64,000 bases of DNA from Bacteroidales bacterium (GCA_017429685.1 JAFROL010000024.1:1-64000); one strand, 5' to 3'; shown: positions 25,697 through 35,348, numbered from the stretch's first letter. Translations and numbers: made by a program. The notes: a model not told the origin generated them from the sequence alone.

Positions 25697-25731
25697 CGTT
25701 ATAACGTTATAACGAAATAACGAAATAACGG
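25697..25731. repeat. Octamer array CGTTATAA, period 8
   Basis: Two units of CGTTATAA and two of CGAAATAA in perfect 8-bp register directly after the giant gene. CGTTATAACG is palindromic. The same family appears at 29710 and 35312. Confidence 0.85.
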
Positions 25732-25747
25732 AAAAAACAATAGCAAT

Positions 25748-25930
25748 ATGAAACCTGACGACAAAGACAACGAACCGCGTAAAGACGATGTTGGCGAAGC
25801 CAAAGAGCTCCCCATCGAGGATGTTATGGACGCCAGCGACTATGATGTCGAAATCAGCGAAGAGGACTTCTTCGACGAACTCGACCAAGGTATTGACAGC
25901 TATTTTCAGAACTTAAGAAAGAAAAAATGA
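25748..25930 (+). CDS. Small acidic protein, unknown
   Basis: A 60-residue hydrophilic protein with a charged N terminus, a strongly acidic middle (ISEEDFFDELDQGIDSYF) and a basic tail NLRKKK. No signal peptide or membrane segment is visible and I do not recognise a family. Its stop overlaps the start of the next small gene by four bases (ATGA), so the two are probably translated together. Codon use matches its neighbours, supporting real coding. It lies between the giant T9SS protein and a repeat lipoprotein. Confidence 0.6.
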   Translation: MKPDDKDNEPRKDDVGEAKELPIEDVMDASDYDVEISEEDFFDELDQGIDSYFQNLRKKK

Positions 25931-26124
25931 ATATACCGTCCACAAAAGCCAAAAGAATGCCCTACGCTCCTCCGGAACTCGACATCTACGAGTATGCCGT
26001 GGAGCGCGGCTTCGCCGAGTCGCCCGAGGCAAAGACGATGGGCGAGACCTTCAGCGAAATCAACGACCAGTCGGAGGACGGCTACGGCCACGCCGGCGAA
26101 AACTACCACGGCGAGTGGTATTGA
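25927..26124 (+). CDS. Small protein with YxPPE-type N terminus, unknown
   Basis: A 65-residue protein overlapping the preceding gene by four bases. It begins with a basic stretch followed by PYAPPELDIYEYAVERGFAES, which resembles a pattern I have seen in many short Bacteroidales hypothetical proteins (a Y-x-x-P-x-E/D segment then a segment ending in Ala-x-Ser). The C terminus is rich in Gly, His, Glu and aromatic residues. There is no signal peptide. No function can be assigned; the resemblance is from memory and not a database result. Confidence 0.6.
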   Translation: MNIPSTKAKRMPYAPPELDIYEYAVERGFAESPEAKTMGETFSEINDQSEDGYGHAGENYHGEWY

Positions 26125-26130
26125 TTTTAA

Positions 26131-26160
26131 AGGTTAAAGGTTAACGTTTAAAGTTTAAAG
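26131..26160. repeat. Heptad array AGGTTAA/AGTTTAA, period 7
   Basis: Four 7-bp units with the common ending TTAA precede the lipoprotein gene by four bases, so the array forms its ribosome-binding region. Confidence 0.7.
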
Positions 26161-26164
26161 AGAA

Positions 26165-28687
26165 ATGAGAAGAAACAGACTTTTTGCAATAATGCTTCTT
26201 GGTGTCCTTTGCCTTGCCGCTTCGTCGTGCCAGAGAAAGGAAATTCTGGAATTCGGCGGACATATGGACCAGTTCACCGCCACCGACGCTGACGGACAGA
26301 AGACCTATCTGGGCCACGCCGAGGAATGGATCTACTGGGAGGCCAACGACGTCATCAAGATCAACGACGGCAGCAACACCACAAACTGTACCCTTATCAG
26401 TGGCGCCAACACCCTCGATGCCTTCTTCAAGAGCGAGACTACCGTGAACACCGAGGGCACTCTCTACGCCATCTATCCCAAAGAATCGTACGGCTCGACG
26501 TATACCGACCTCGTCTTCCCCGCCACGCAGCAGTACCGCCAAAACAGCGCGGGCACGCATCCCGACTCGTCATTCGGTCGCGGCGCCCTGCCTATGGTGG
26601 CCTTCTCTACCGACGGTATGGCTCATCACGGCACCTTGTATTTCCACGTCGTCGCCGGCATTCTGCGCGTGCAGATATTAAGCAGTTCACCACAAACCAT
26701 CGAATGGATCAAATTCAAGGAGGTGGGTTCGGAGCACGAATCGACAAACAAGCAGATCTCGGGACACTTCGAGGTCCACAGCATCAACCGCAATATGCCT
26801 TGGCTGACCGCCAATGGCGGCGCAACGCCCTCCGATGCCGACCGCACCATCACCATCACCGACATCAACCAGCCTGTGGGCCCCACCCAGCTGCTCACCT
26901 TCTATCTGCCCCTGCCAGCAGTGGGAACCTCTTCGGCCAACGAATACACGCATTACATTCTGCGTATGACCGTCAAGACCACCGAAGGCAAGTATTTCAC
27001 GCGTGATTTCGGTGCCGACATCCATCGCCGCAACATCACTATGATGCGTGCCATCGAAGTGAAGGACTGGGCCAACAGCGAAGGTGTCGGATCGGACAGC
27101 GATGTGCAGCTGGTGGGCAGCGGCACCAAGGACCGCCCCTTCCAGATCTATACTGGCAAGGAGCTGGGAAAGCTCCGCGATATCTACAACCACGGCGGCA
27201 CCATCAACGGACAGACCATCAAGGGCTATACACCCTCGGCCAAAGATGAGGCCACATATATCAAGATAGTGCGCAGCGACATCGAGCTGCTCAACAGCAC
27301 AGACTATGCCGCTCTTAGTTCGGATGAACGTAACAACCCCAATTCGCGTTTCGTCGAATGGTCGGAAGGCATAAATAACTTCAGGGGCTATATGTACTTC
27401 GCCTCGTCGACTGCCACCAACGGCGGCATCACCAACCGCAGCAACCGTCCGCTCTTTGAGTCGATAGCCACCGACGGCTATGTCTATCGCGTCTACGTCA
27501 AAAGCAAGCCGCGCGAGGCGGCCGACGTGGCTGTCACTCCCACGGTAGCTGACGGTGCCGTCTTCTCGCCTATGTGCGGCACCAACAACGGCACTATGGA
27601 GGAATGCCACAACAAATGCAAGGTGACCCTCAGCAACAACGCACACCTGGCAGGACTCTGCGTCACCAACAACGGCAGCATCATCGGCGGCGCCAACGAG
27701 GCCCAGCTGACAACAGAGGGCAACGTGGCGGGCATCTGCTACAACAACAACCGCTTGATACAGGGCAACTTCACCCTCTCGGTGGCTATGCCGCAGGGAC
27801 GCAACATCGCCGGCATCGCCTATAACAACATCGGAAGCACCAGTGTGGTCAAGGACTGCCAGGTGTCGTCGAACATCAACGTCAACTCGACCGGCAACTG
27901 GGGCGTCGTGGTCTTCAACAACAACAGCGGCGCCACCATCGACAACTGCTCCTCGACGGGTACTGTGGTCTATACCATCAACGGCAGCGTGGGCGGCATC
28001 TGCAACATCAACGAAGGCACCGTCAAGAACTGCACCAACAACGTCGAAATCCGCGCCGGCTCCACCAACAGCGCTGGCGTCAACGTGGGTGGCGTTGTGG
28101 CCACGATGAACAATGTCAATGCCGAGGTCTACAACTGCTGCACCAAGGCCCCGTACCTCTATGGCGCTATCGACGCTAGCCGCGTGGCCGAGAACTGCGG
28201 CGGCGTCGTCGGACAGCTCGTCAAGGGCAAGGTGTACAACTGCTACAATGCCAGCTACGCTTCGGGAGCAACAAACTCGGGCGGCCTGATAGGCAACCTC
28301 TTTGCCGACGACGTCGACGTGCAGAACTGCTGGAGCGCACAAGGACAGGGCTTCGTGGGCAAATACGAAGAGGGTGCCACGGTGGGCGATTTCTGCTTCT
28401 CGGCATCTATATTGCTGGCCACCAAGTGCAACCATATACGCAGCGGTAGCGTGTCGGACCCCAACCTGATCTATACTATAATCGATATGCACCAAAATCA
28501 GACCCTGAATGGCAATATTGTTCCTAACGACTATGTGGGCAAGCACGTCGGCGTAGCCCTGAACAAATGGGTCGAATTGCGAAACGACGGCCGCGACTAT
28601 TACAGATGGGTGGACACCATCACCAAGCGTCCTGATTTCAAGACCGGCATCAACATCGTAAACCATAAGAAAGGCAGAAGGAGATAG
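26165..28687 (+). CDS. Repeat lipoprotein, fimbrillin-like N terminus and GLUG-like repeats
   Basis: An 840-residue predicted lipoprotein. The signal peptide ends in LAASSC, making Cys22 the likely lipidation site. The N-terminal part (about residues 30-300) resembles fimbrillin-type domains of Bacteroidetes surface proteins, with IYWEANDVIKIND and TLYAIYPKE-like strands. About residues 480-760 contain GLUG-like repeats with GG-V/L-I/V-G and N-C-Y/W motifs (NCGGVVGQL, NSGGLIGNL). These suggest a surface beta-structure. The upstream giant protein also carries GLUG-like repeats, so the two may serve a common surface function. holA follows after eight bases. Confidence 0.75.
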   Translation: MRRNRLFAIMLLGVLCLAASSCQRKEILEFGGHMDQFTATDADGQKTYLGHAEEWIYWEANDVIKINDGSNTTNCTLISGANTLDAFFKSETTVNTEGTLYAIYPKESYGSTYTDLVFPATQQYRQNSAGTHPDSSFGRGALPMVAFSTDGMAHHGTLYFHVVAGILRVQILSSSPQTIEWIKFKEVGSEHESTNKQISGHFEVHSINRNMPWLTANGGATPSDADRTITITDINQPVGPTQLLTFYLPLPAVGTSSANEYTHYILRMTVKTTEGKYFTRDFGADIHRRNITMMRAIEVKDWANSEGVGSDSDVQLVGSGTKDRPFQIYTGKELGKLRDIYNHGGTINGQTIKGYTPSAKDEATYIKIVRSDIELLNSTDYAALSSDERNNPNSRFVEWSEGINNFRGYMYFASSTATNGGITNRSNRPLFESIATDGYVYRVYVKSKPREAADVAVTPTVADGAVFSPMCGTNNGTMEECHNKCKVTLSNNAHLAGLCVTNNGSIIGGANEAQLTTEGNVAGICYNNNRLIQGNFTLSVAMPQGRNIAGIAYNNIGSTSVVKDCQVSSNINVNSTGNWGVVVFNNNSGATIDNCSSTGTVVYTINGSVGGICNINEGTVKNCTNNVEIRAGSTNSAGVNVGGVVATMNNVNAEVYNCCTKAPYLYGAIDASRVAENCGGVVGQLVKGKVYNCYNASYASGATNSGGLIGNLFADDVDVQNCWSAQGQGFVGKYEEGATVGDFCFSASILLATKCNHIRSGSVSDPNLIYTIIDMHQNQTLNGNIVPNDYVGKHVGVALNKWVELRNDGRDYYRWVDTITKRPDFKTGINIVNHKKGRRR

Positions 28688-28695
28688 GCAGACCA

Positions 28696-29700
28696 ATGGC
28701 CATAAGCGAGAAACAGCTCATCGACGACCTCAAGGCGCAGAAGTTCGTGCCGGTGTATCTCATCACCGGCGAGGAGAACTACTATATCGACCTCATCTCC
28801 GACTACTTCGAGAAAAAGGTCATCGCCGACGACTTCCGCGACTTCGACCAGACGGTCGTCTATGGGCGCGACACGGATATGAAGACGGTCATCAGCCTCG
28901 CCAAACGCTATCCGATGATGTCGCCCATACAGCTGGTGCTGGTCAAGGAGGCGCAGGACATCGCCAAGGACTGGGAACTGCTGGCCGACTACCTCGACCA
29001 TCCGCAGCCGCAGACGGTCCTCGTCTTCTGCTATCGCCACAAGAAGATGGACAAGCGCACCAAGACCTACAAGGCCATCAGTGCGAAAGGCGTTGTCTAC
29101 GAGAAAGCCCGCCTGCGCGACTATGAGGTGCCCGACTGGATAGCCCGCGTGGTGAGCCAGCAGGGCTACCAGATCACCCAGAAGGGGGCCGTCCTCATTG
29201 CCGAAGCGTTGGGCAACGACCTGGGCAAGATAGCCAACGAGCTGTCGAAGGTCTACATCTCGCTGCCCAAGGGTTCGGTAATCAACGAGGAGGTCATCGA
29301 GAGCAACATAGGCATCAGCAAGGACTATAACGTCTTCGAGCTGCAGAACGCCATAGGCCGGCGCGACATAGCGCAGTGCACACGCATTGTCAACTATATG
29401 GCCGCCAACACCAAGGATAACCCCATACAGATGCTGCTGCCGCTGCTCTACGGCTACTTCATCAAGGTGATGCTCTTCATCCAGGAGCCCGACAAGAAGA
29501 AGGCTATGGCTGTGATGAAGGTCAACCCCTACTTTATGAAGGACTACGAGACGGCGGCGCGCAACTACACCCTCGGCAAGCTGGCCAGCTGCATAGGCTA
29601 TCTCTACGACACCGACCTGCGCAGCAAGGGCGTCCGCAACAACGGCACTGTCAGCGACGGCGAGCTGCTCAAAGAGCTGGTGTTTAAAATAACACACTGA
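28696..29700 (+). CDS. holA: DNA polymerase III subunit delta
   Basis: The delta subunit opens the beta sliding clamp as part of the clamp loader. The 334-residue product has the typical start with VYLITGEENYYID, the VLVKEAQDI segment, and the C-terminal helical collar domain containing KDYNVFELQNAIGRRD. Length and order match the family. It starts eight bases after the lipoprotein stop codon, a tight spacing that suggests co-transcription despite unrelated functions. Confidence 0.92.
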   Translation: MAISEKQLIDDLKAQKFVPVYLITGEENYYIDLISDYFEKKVIADDFRDFDQTVVYGRDTDMKTVISLAKRYPMMSPIQLVLVKEAQDIAKDWELLADYLDHPQPQTVLVFCYRHKKMDKRTKTYKAISAKGVVYEKARLRDYEVPDWIARVVSQQGYQITQKGAVLIAEALGNDLGKIANELSKVYISLPKGSVINEEVIESNIGISKDYNVFELQNAIGRRDIAQCTRIVNYMAANTKDNPIQMLLPLLYGYFIKVMLFIQEPDKKKAMAVMKVNPYFMKDYETAARNYTLGKLASCIGYLYDTDLRSKGVRNNGTVSDGELLKELVFKITH

Positions 29701-29709
29701 AAACAACTT

Positions 29710-29786
29710 CGTAATAACGTTATATCGATATCTCGTTGTAACGTGAAATCGAAATAACGAAATAACGTTATAACGAGATAACGAAA
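29710..29786. repeat. Octamer array, period 8, nine to ten units
   Basis: Units of CGnnnTAA kind (CGTAATAA, CGTTATAT, CGATATCT, CGTTGTAA, CGTGAAAT, CGAAATAA and so on) follow each other in exact 8-bp register. This is the longest member of the family also seen at 25697 and 35312. Confidence 0.85.
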
Positions 29787-29867
29787 CTGGAAATAAATTT
29801 GAAATTAATTTGTGGAATTTCTTGCCGAAGGCAAAAAACACTCCAAGGCAATCACGAAAATAAAATA

Positions 29868-32195
29868 ATGAAACGCATAATATACATATTACTTTTCTCT
29901 CTTTTTTCATTATTCAATTTCCAGTTCCTCGCGGCCCAGAACACCATCAAGGGTGTGCTGCTCGACGACAGCAAGGGCGAGGCCATCCCCTTTGCGCAGG
30001 TCTTCCTCGACGGCACCAAGCACTGGGCCTCGACCGACATCAACGGCTATTTCGTCATCAACAAAATCCCCGACGGCTCTTATACCATCAAGGTCAAATA
30101 TATAGGCTATGAGGAATACAGCGAGCCTGTGACCCTCAAGCGGCAGACCATCACCCGCAACATACACCTCAAACCCACGCAGATGCGCCTAAAGGACGTC
30201 GTCATCACCGCCGACAAGAAGCGCGAGCGCAAGATGCAGACCCAGGTGTCGGTCGAGAAAATCACCGCCTCGCAGATACAGCAGATGCCCTCGATCGGCG
30301 GCCAGGCCGACCTGGCGCAGTACCTGCAGGTGCTGCCCGGCGTCAACTCGACGGGCGACCAGGGCGGACAGCTCTACATCCGCGGCGGCTCGATGATCCA
30401 GAACCTCACGCTGCTCGACGGTATGGTGGTCTACAACCCCTTCCACAGCATCGGACTCTACTCGATTTTCGAGACCGACGTCATCCTCAACGCCGACGTC
30501 TTTACCGGCGGCTTCGGTGCCGAATACGGCGGACGCCTCTCATCGGTCATCGACATCACCACTCGCGACGGCAACAAGCGGCACCACACCGGCAAGGTGG
30601 GCCTCAACACCTTCGGCTCGAGCCTCGTCCTCGAAGGGCCGCTGAAGAAGGAGAAGAACGGCTCGACGGCAACGATAACCTATCTGTTCACCGCCAAGAA
30701 CTCCTTCCTGTCGCACTCGTCGAAGGCCATCTACCCCTACATCGAAGGGGGCCTGCCTTTCGACTTCTTCGACCTCTACGGCAAGGTGTCCATCAACTCG
30801 GGCATTGGCAGCAAGATAAACTTCTTCGGCTTCCGCTTCGACGACCGCGTCAGCGGCTACCAGTCGCTTGCCAACTTCCACTGGAACAACTTTGGCGCGG
30901 GCACCAACTTCGCCCTGATGACGGGCTCGTCGTCGCTCGTGGAAGGCACCGTGGCCTATTCCAACTACGAAATCAGCCTCGAAGACGGCTCCCAGACGCC
31001 CAAGCACAGCGGCGTGGGCGGCTTCAACGCCACGCTGGGCATCAGCAACTTCTTCGGCATCAACAGGCTGAAATACGGCATCGGCGTGGAGGGCTATTCC
31101 ACCGACTACAGGTACACCAACGCCTATGGCGTCAACCGCTCGCAGAACGAGAACACCAGCAACTTCTCGGCCTACGCCACCTTCAACACCCACCTCGGCA
31201 AGTGGCTCCTCGACCCCGGCGTGCGCCTGATGTACTACGGCTCGATGTCCGAAACCAGCATCGAACCGCGCCTGGCGGCAAAGTTCAACGCTTCGGACAA
31301 CCTGCGCTTCAAGATGGCCGCAGGCCTCTACAGCCAGGTGCTCCTCGACGCACGCTCGGACCACGACATCGTCAACCTCTTCACCGGCTTCCTCACCGGC
31401 ACGGGCCAGCTCAACCTGCCGTCGCTCTATCTCGACCAGCCGGTGACATCGTGCCTGCAGAAGGCGCAGCACCTGGTGGTGGGCGTGGAATACGACCCCA
31501 TCGACCACCTGACGCTCAACGCCGAGTACTACTACAAGAATTTCAGCCAGCTGCTGGGCATCAACCACAACCAGATCTACGACCGCAATGATCCAGCCTA
31601 TGCCCCTGGCGGCATATACGAGAAACCGCAGTACCTGACGACCGACTTCATCATTGAGCAGGGCCGCGCCACGGGACTGGACATCAGCGCCTGCTATGAC
31701 CTTGAGCGCCTGTACCTGTGGATGACCTACTCGCTGGCCTTCGTGCAGCGCACCGACGAGGTGCAGACCTACAACCCGCACTACGACCGGCGCCACACCG
31801 TCAACCTGCTGGCCACCTACGCCCTGGGCGAGGACCGCCAGTGGGAGCTCAGCGGACGCTGGAGCCTGGGCAGCGGATTCCCCTATACGCAGACGGCGGG
31901 ACTGTATGAAAACATCGTTTTCGGCAACGGCATCGGTACCGACTACCGCCACGAAAACGGCTCGATGGGGGTCTACTACGACGACCTCTATGCCGGACGC
32001 CTTCCGGCCTACCACCGTCTGGACCTCTCCGTCAAACGCAAGTTCTCGATAGGCCGCCGCGGCCTCCTCGAGGTGTCGATGAGCGTCACCAACGTCTACA
32101 ACCGCAACAACATTTTCTATTTCGACCGCATTTCGTTCGACCGCGTCGACCAGCTGCCTTTCATCGCCTGTCTGGGTGCCAACTTCTCGTTCTGA
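29868..32195 (+). CDS. TonB-dependent outer-membrane receptor with CarboxypepD_reg-like domain
   Basis: A 775-residue outer-membrane receptor expected to import a ligand with TonB energy. It has a signal peptide ending in FQFLAAQ, an N-terminal carboxypeptidase-regulatory-like beta domain (about residues 24-110, GEAIPFAQVFLDG to IGYEEYSE), a plug domain (about 120-230, with LPGVNSTGDQGGQLYIRGGS) and a C-terminal barrel ending in F-S-F. No SusD gene is adjacent, so the substrate is unknown. The ATG at 29868 starts the signal peptide; the frame upstream is not coding. A short hairpin follows the gene. Confidence 0.9.
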   Translation: MKRIIYILLFSLFSLFNFQFLAAQNTIKGVLLDDSKGEAIPFAQVFLDGTKHWASTDINGYFVINKIPDGSYTIKVKYIGYEEYSEPVTLKRQTITRNIHLKPTQMRLKDVVITADKKRERKMQTQVSVEKITASQIQQMPSIGGQADLAQYLQVLPGVNSTGDQGGQLYIRGGSMIQNLTLLDGMVVYNPFHSIGLYSIFETDVILNADVFTGGFGAEYGGRLSSVIDITTRDGNKRHHTGKVGLNTFGSSLVLEGPLKKEKNGSTATITYLFTAKNSFLSHSSKAIYPYIEGGLPFDFFDLYGKVSINSGIGSKINFFGFRFDDRVSGYQSLANFHWNNFGAGTNFALMTGSSSLVEGTVAYSNYEISLEDGSQTPKHSGVGGFNATLGISNFFGINRLKYGIGVEGYSTDYRYTNAYGVNRSQNENTSNFSAYATFNTHLGKWLLDPGVRLMYYGSMSETSIEPRLAAKFNASDNLRFKMAAGLYSQVLLDARSDHDIVNLFTGFLTGTGQLNLPSLYLDQPVTSCLQKAQHLVVGVEYDPIDHLTLNAEYYYKNFSQLLGINHNQIYDRNDPAYAPGGIYEKPQYLTTDFIIEQGRATGLDISACYDLERLYLWMTYSLAFVQRTDEVQTYNPHYDRRHTVNLLATYALGEDRQWELSGRWSLGSGFPYTQTAGLYENIVFGNGIGTDYRHENGSMGVYYDDLYAGRLPAYHRLDLSVKRKFSIGRRGLLEVSMSVTNVYNRNNIFYFDRISFDRVDQLPFIACLGANFSF

Positions 32196-32208
32196 CCGGC
32201 GCGGCGAG

Positions 32209-32254
32209 CCCTGCCGCCACGGCGCACCACGGCAGCCATCAGGCAGGGATTTTT
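32209..32254 (+). terminator. Possible terminator after the TonB receptor
   Basis: CCCTGCC at 32209-32215 pairs with GGCAGGG at 32242-32248 around a GC-rich interior with further pairing options; ATTTTT follows. It lies 14 bases after the stop codon. Confidence 0.45.
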
Positions 32255-32270
32255 GCACTTTGTTTTAATT

Positions 32271-32360
32271 GAGTTCTTATATCGTTCTTATATCTGCAAT
32301 ATAAGAACGATATAAGAACTGCATAAAAACGGTGTGCGAAAAGGCGACGCGGGTGGCGGC
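32271..32360. repeat. Palindromic intergenic element, copy 2
   Basis: A perfect 22-bp inverted repeat (32272-32293 with 32299-32320) with a CTGCA spacer, followed by the same tail as copy 1 at 13612 (GCAT, AACGGTGT, CGAA, AGGC, CGCGG). Spacer and several tail bases differ, so the copies have diverged while the arms stayed complementary. Confidence 0.85.
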
Positions 32361-32426
32361 GGATGGCTGTGCGAAAAATAATCGTTCCGGGCGCAATAAA
32401 ACGCATAGCGGTGCGTTAGTAGGGGT

Positions 32427-34100
32427 ATGAATGAATTCTTCCTTGCCTTGTCGAATGTGCTGACGCGTGCCATCGAGACCGTCAACGGGTGGGTGTGGAG
32501 CACCCCCTTGGTGGTGCTGTGCCTTGGCGCGGGGCTCTACTTCTCGCTGCGTACGCGCTTTGTGCAGGTGCGCCGCTTCGGCGAGATGTGCCGCCTGCTG
32601 TTCAAGACCGACAAGTCGCAGAAGACGGGCATCACGTCGTTCCAGGCTTTCGCTATGGCGCTGAGCGGCCGTGTGGGCACGGGCAACATCGTCGGTGTGG
32701 CCACGGCCATCGGCTTTGGCGGTCCGGGAGCGATAGTGTGGATGTGGATCATTGCCTTTTTCGGTGCCGGCAGTGCCTTTGTCGAGGCCACGCTGGCGCA
32801 GATTTTCAAGGAGAACCACAACGGCCAGTTCCGCGGCGGCCCGGCCTATTATATCGAAAAGGGCCTGCACAGTCCTTTCTTCGGCAGCCTTTTTGCGGTG
32901 CTGGCGGCTGTGGCCTGTGGCATCTTTCTGCCGCCGGTGCAGTGCAACGGCATAGCACTGTCGATGGAGCGCACGCTGGGTGTCGACGCCTGGATAATAG
33001 GTGTTTGCGTCGCCCTGCTCATAGGCCTGGTCATCATCGGCGGCGTGAAGCGCATAGCCAATGTGGCCCAGATTGTGGCCCCGTTTATGGCGATGCTCTA
33101 TGTCCTGCTGTCGATAGTGGTGCTTGCGGTTCACTATGACGTTGTCCCTCACGTGTTTGTCGAGATGCTGCGCAGCTCGGTCGGCGCCGGCCAGCTGGGT
33201 GGCGCCATCCTGGGCAGCACCATTGCGTGGGGTGTGAAGCGTGGCATCTATTCGAACGAGGCCGGCCAGGGCACAGGCCCTATCGTCGCCGCCGCCGCCA
33301 AGGTGAGCCACCCTGTCAAGCAGGGCCTGGTGCAGGCTTTCTCGGTCTATATCGACACCTTGCTGGTGTGCACGGCTACGGCACTGATGATTCTGGCCTG
33401 CGGCACGTATAACGTCATCGAGAGCGTGGAGCTGGTTCCCGGCAGCGGTGCCGTGGTGACCTACCTGCAGCAGAATGCCGGAGCGCCGATGGGCGAGCCT
33501 GGCGTTTTCTACACCAGTGGGGCTCTGGCCACGGTGACGGGAGCGCGCCTGGGCGACATCATCATCAGCTTTGCGCTGTTCTTCTTTGCCTTCACCACCA
33601 TAATGGCCTACTACTACTATGCCGAGACCAACCTGGTGTACCTCTTCTCGCGAGCACGCCGCCGCCGCATTGAGTCGCTGCGGACCATCGTTGCCGCCGA
33701 GCGCGACACCAACGGCCCCGACACGGGCGACGAGGGCCGCCGGTGGATGGAGAGCGAGGAGAAGATGCTGGCACGTATGGAAAGCAGATACCGCCGTGCC
33801 GACGAGCACTTTGGCGACGACCGTGGCGAGAAGGTGGTGGTGTGGGTGCTGCGCCTGCTGTGCGTGACGGCTGTCTTTCTGGGTTCGACGGCGGGCAGCG
33901 GCATTGTGTGGACCCTTGGCGACATCGGGGTTGGCGCTATGGCGTGGATCAACATTGTTGCCATACTGCTTCTGTCGCCCAAGGCGTTGCGCAGCCTGCG
34001 CGACTATGAGCGCCAGCGGCGGCTGGGGGTGGAGCCGGTGTTCGACCCCAAGGCGATGAATATTGAAGGTGCGGAGTTTTGGGAGGAAGAAAGGGTTTGA
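32427..34100 (+). CDS. Alanine/amino acid:Na+ symporter, AGCS family
   Basis: A 557-residue inner-membrane transporter of the AGCS (alanine or glycine:cation symporter) family, importing a small amino acid with Na+. Family motifs visible are GRVGTGNIVGVATAIGFGGPGA (about residues 80-100), VWMWIIAFFGAGSAFVEATLAQ and KRGIYSNEAGQGTGP (about 272-286). A hydrophilic, arginine-rich cytoplasmic segment of about 75 residues (about 410-475) is longer than usual and separates the last helices. The substrate cannot be told from sequence. Confidence 0.9.
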   Translation: MNEFFLALSNVLTRAIETVNGWVWSTPLVVLCLGAGLYFSLRTRFVQVRRFGEMCRLLFKTDKSQKTGITSFQAFAMALSGRVGTGNIVGVATAIGFGGPGAIVWMWIIAFFGAGSAFVEATLAQIFKENHNGQFRGGPAYYIEKGLHSPFFGSLFAVLAAVACGIFLPPVQCNGIALSMERTLGVDAWIIGVCVALLIGLVIIGGVKRIANVAQIVAPFMAMLYVLLSIVVLAVHYDVVPHVFVEMLRSSVGAGQLGGAILGSTIAWGVKRGIYSNEAGQGTGPIVAAAAKVSHPVKQGLVQAFSVYIDTLLVCTATALMILACGTYNVIESVELVPGSGAVVTYLQQNAGAPMGEPGVFYTSGALATVTGARLGDIIISFALFFFAFTTIMAYYYYAETNLVYLFSRARRRRIESLRTIVAAERDTNGPDTGDEGRRWMESEEKMLARMESRYRRADEHFGDDRGEKVVVWVLRLLCVTAVFLGSTAGSGIVWTLGDIGVGAMAWINIVAILLLSPKALRSLRDYERQRRLGVEPVFDPKAMNIEGAEFWEEERV

Positions 34101-34167
34101 AGGTAGTGAGGTTTAAAGATTTATGTTCTGTTTTTTACTTTTTTGTTTCACAAAATAAGATAACTGA

Positions 34168-35298
34168 ATGAAGAAAATCATAATAACGGCTATAGTCTTT
34201 CTGCTGCCTCTGGCAGCAATGAGCCAGAATAACAACAGTAACAATAATAAGAACACTCAAAAGAAGGTCGTCAACGTCAACAAGTTGGAGGTTATCTATC
34301 AGGACCAGGACGACGAATACCAGGGCATCGTTGTCGACCAGCCCGGCGAACAGCGCCGCAACAATATACCGAAGACGCTGATGCAGCCCGACGGCGAACC
34401 CGACGAGGAGCTGGAGACATCGTCGCAGATGTACCGCCCCGAGCAGATGGGCGACGGCGTGGAGAGCGAGTTCGACATCCTCTACGCCACGATGGACAGC
34501 ACGGTGATACACTATGCCAGCAACGCGGAACTGCCCAATGGCGTCACCATCCACCTGACTGACAAGGAGAAGGGCCGCAAGTTCTGTTTTCCCACTCCGG
34601 AGCACGCGCGTATGTCGTCGCATTTCGGCGCACGGCGCCGCCGCTGGCACTATGGCGTGGACCTTGCAATGCCTACGGGCGAACCCATCTATGCCGCCTT
34701 CGACGGCATAGTGCGCATCTCGCGATGGAACAGGAGCTACGGCAACCTGGTGGTGGTGCGCCACTTCAACGGGCTGGAGACCTACTATGCCCACCTTTCG
34801 CAGCGCGATGTCGAAGCCGGCGACACAGTGCGTGCCGGACAGGTCATAGCCCTCTGCGGCAACACGGGACGCAGTTACGGCAGCCATCTGCATTTCGAGA
34901 TAAGGTATATGGGCAAGGCGATGAACCCCGAATATGTGGTGGACTGCGCCGACCACAAGTTGCTGTGCGACGAGCTGGTGCTGACGCCGGCCTACTTCAG
35001 CAAGCGCGGCAGCAGCCACAGCTCGCCGTCGGCCTCGGACCTGCGACGCATAAACCAGCAGGCCGGCACGGCAGACAACAGCAGCGCCACAGTGGCCGAA
35101 AACCAGAAGCGCGACCCGTCGAAGCCCAAGCCCAAGGCCACGTCGAAGAGCCAGGCAAAATACTACAAAGTGCGCAGCGGCGACACGCTGAGCAAGATTG
35201 CCGCCCGCAACGGTACGACGGTCAAGAAACTGTGCAAGCTGAACGGCATCAAGGAGACGACCGTTCTGCAGATAGGCAAAAGGTTGAGAGTGAGATAA
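34168..35298 (+). CDS. M23 family peptidase with C-terminal LysM domain
   Basis: A 376-residue secreted protein, probably a peptidoglycan endopeptidase or an M23-type activator. It has a signal peptide (to LAAMSQ), an Asn-rich linker, and an M23 domain from about residue 148 with the zinc ligands in HYGVD (161-165) and SHLHFE (near 240) all present, so it should be catalytic. A Ser/Lys/Pro-rich linker leads to one LysM domain (about 331-376) that binds peptidoglycan. The combination is like cell-division or cell-wall hydrolases of Bacteroidota. Confidence 0.9.
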   Translation: MKKIIITAIVFLLPLAAMSQNNNSNNNKNTQKKVVNVNKLEVIYQDQDDEYQGIVVDQPGEQRRNNIPKTLMQPDGEPDEELETSSQMYRPEQMGDGVESEFDILYATMDSTVIHYASNAELPNGVTIHLTDKEKGRKFCFPTPEHARMSSHFGARRRRWHYGVDLAMPTGEPIYAAFDGIVRISRWNRSYGNLVVVRHFNGLETYYAHLSQRDVEAGDTVRAGQVIALCGNTGRSYGSHLHFEIRYMGKAMNPEYVVDCADHKLLCDELVLTPAYFSKRGSSHSSPSASDLRRINQQAGTADNSSATVAENQKRDPSKPKPKATSKSQAKYYKVRSGDTLSKIAARNGTTVKKLCKLNGIKETTVLQIGKRLRVR

Positions 35299-35311
35299 GT
35301 TGAAATTGTGT

Positions 35312-35348
35312 CGTTATAACGTTATCTCGTTATAACGATTTAACGAAA
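35312..35348. repeat. Octamer array CGTTATAA, period 8
   Basis: Four units (CGTTATAA, CGTTATCT, CGTTATAA, CGATTTAA) in 8-bp register, ending 14 bases before trmD. Confidence 0.8.
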
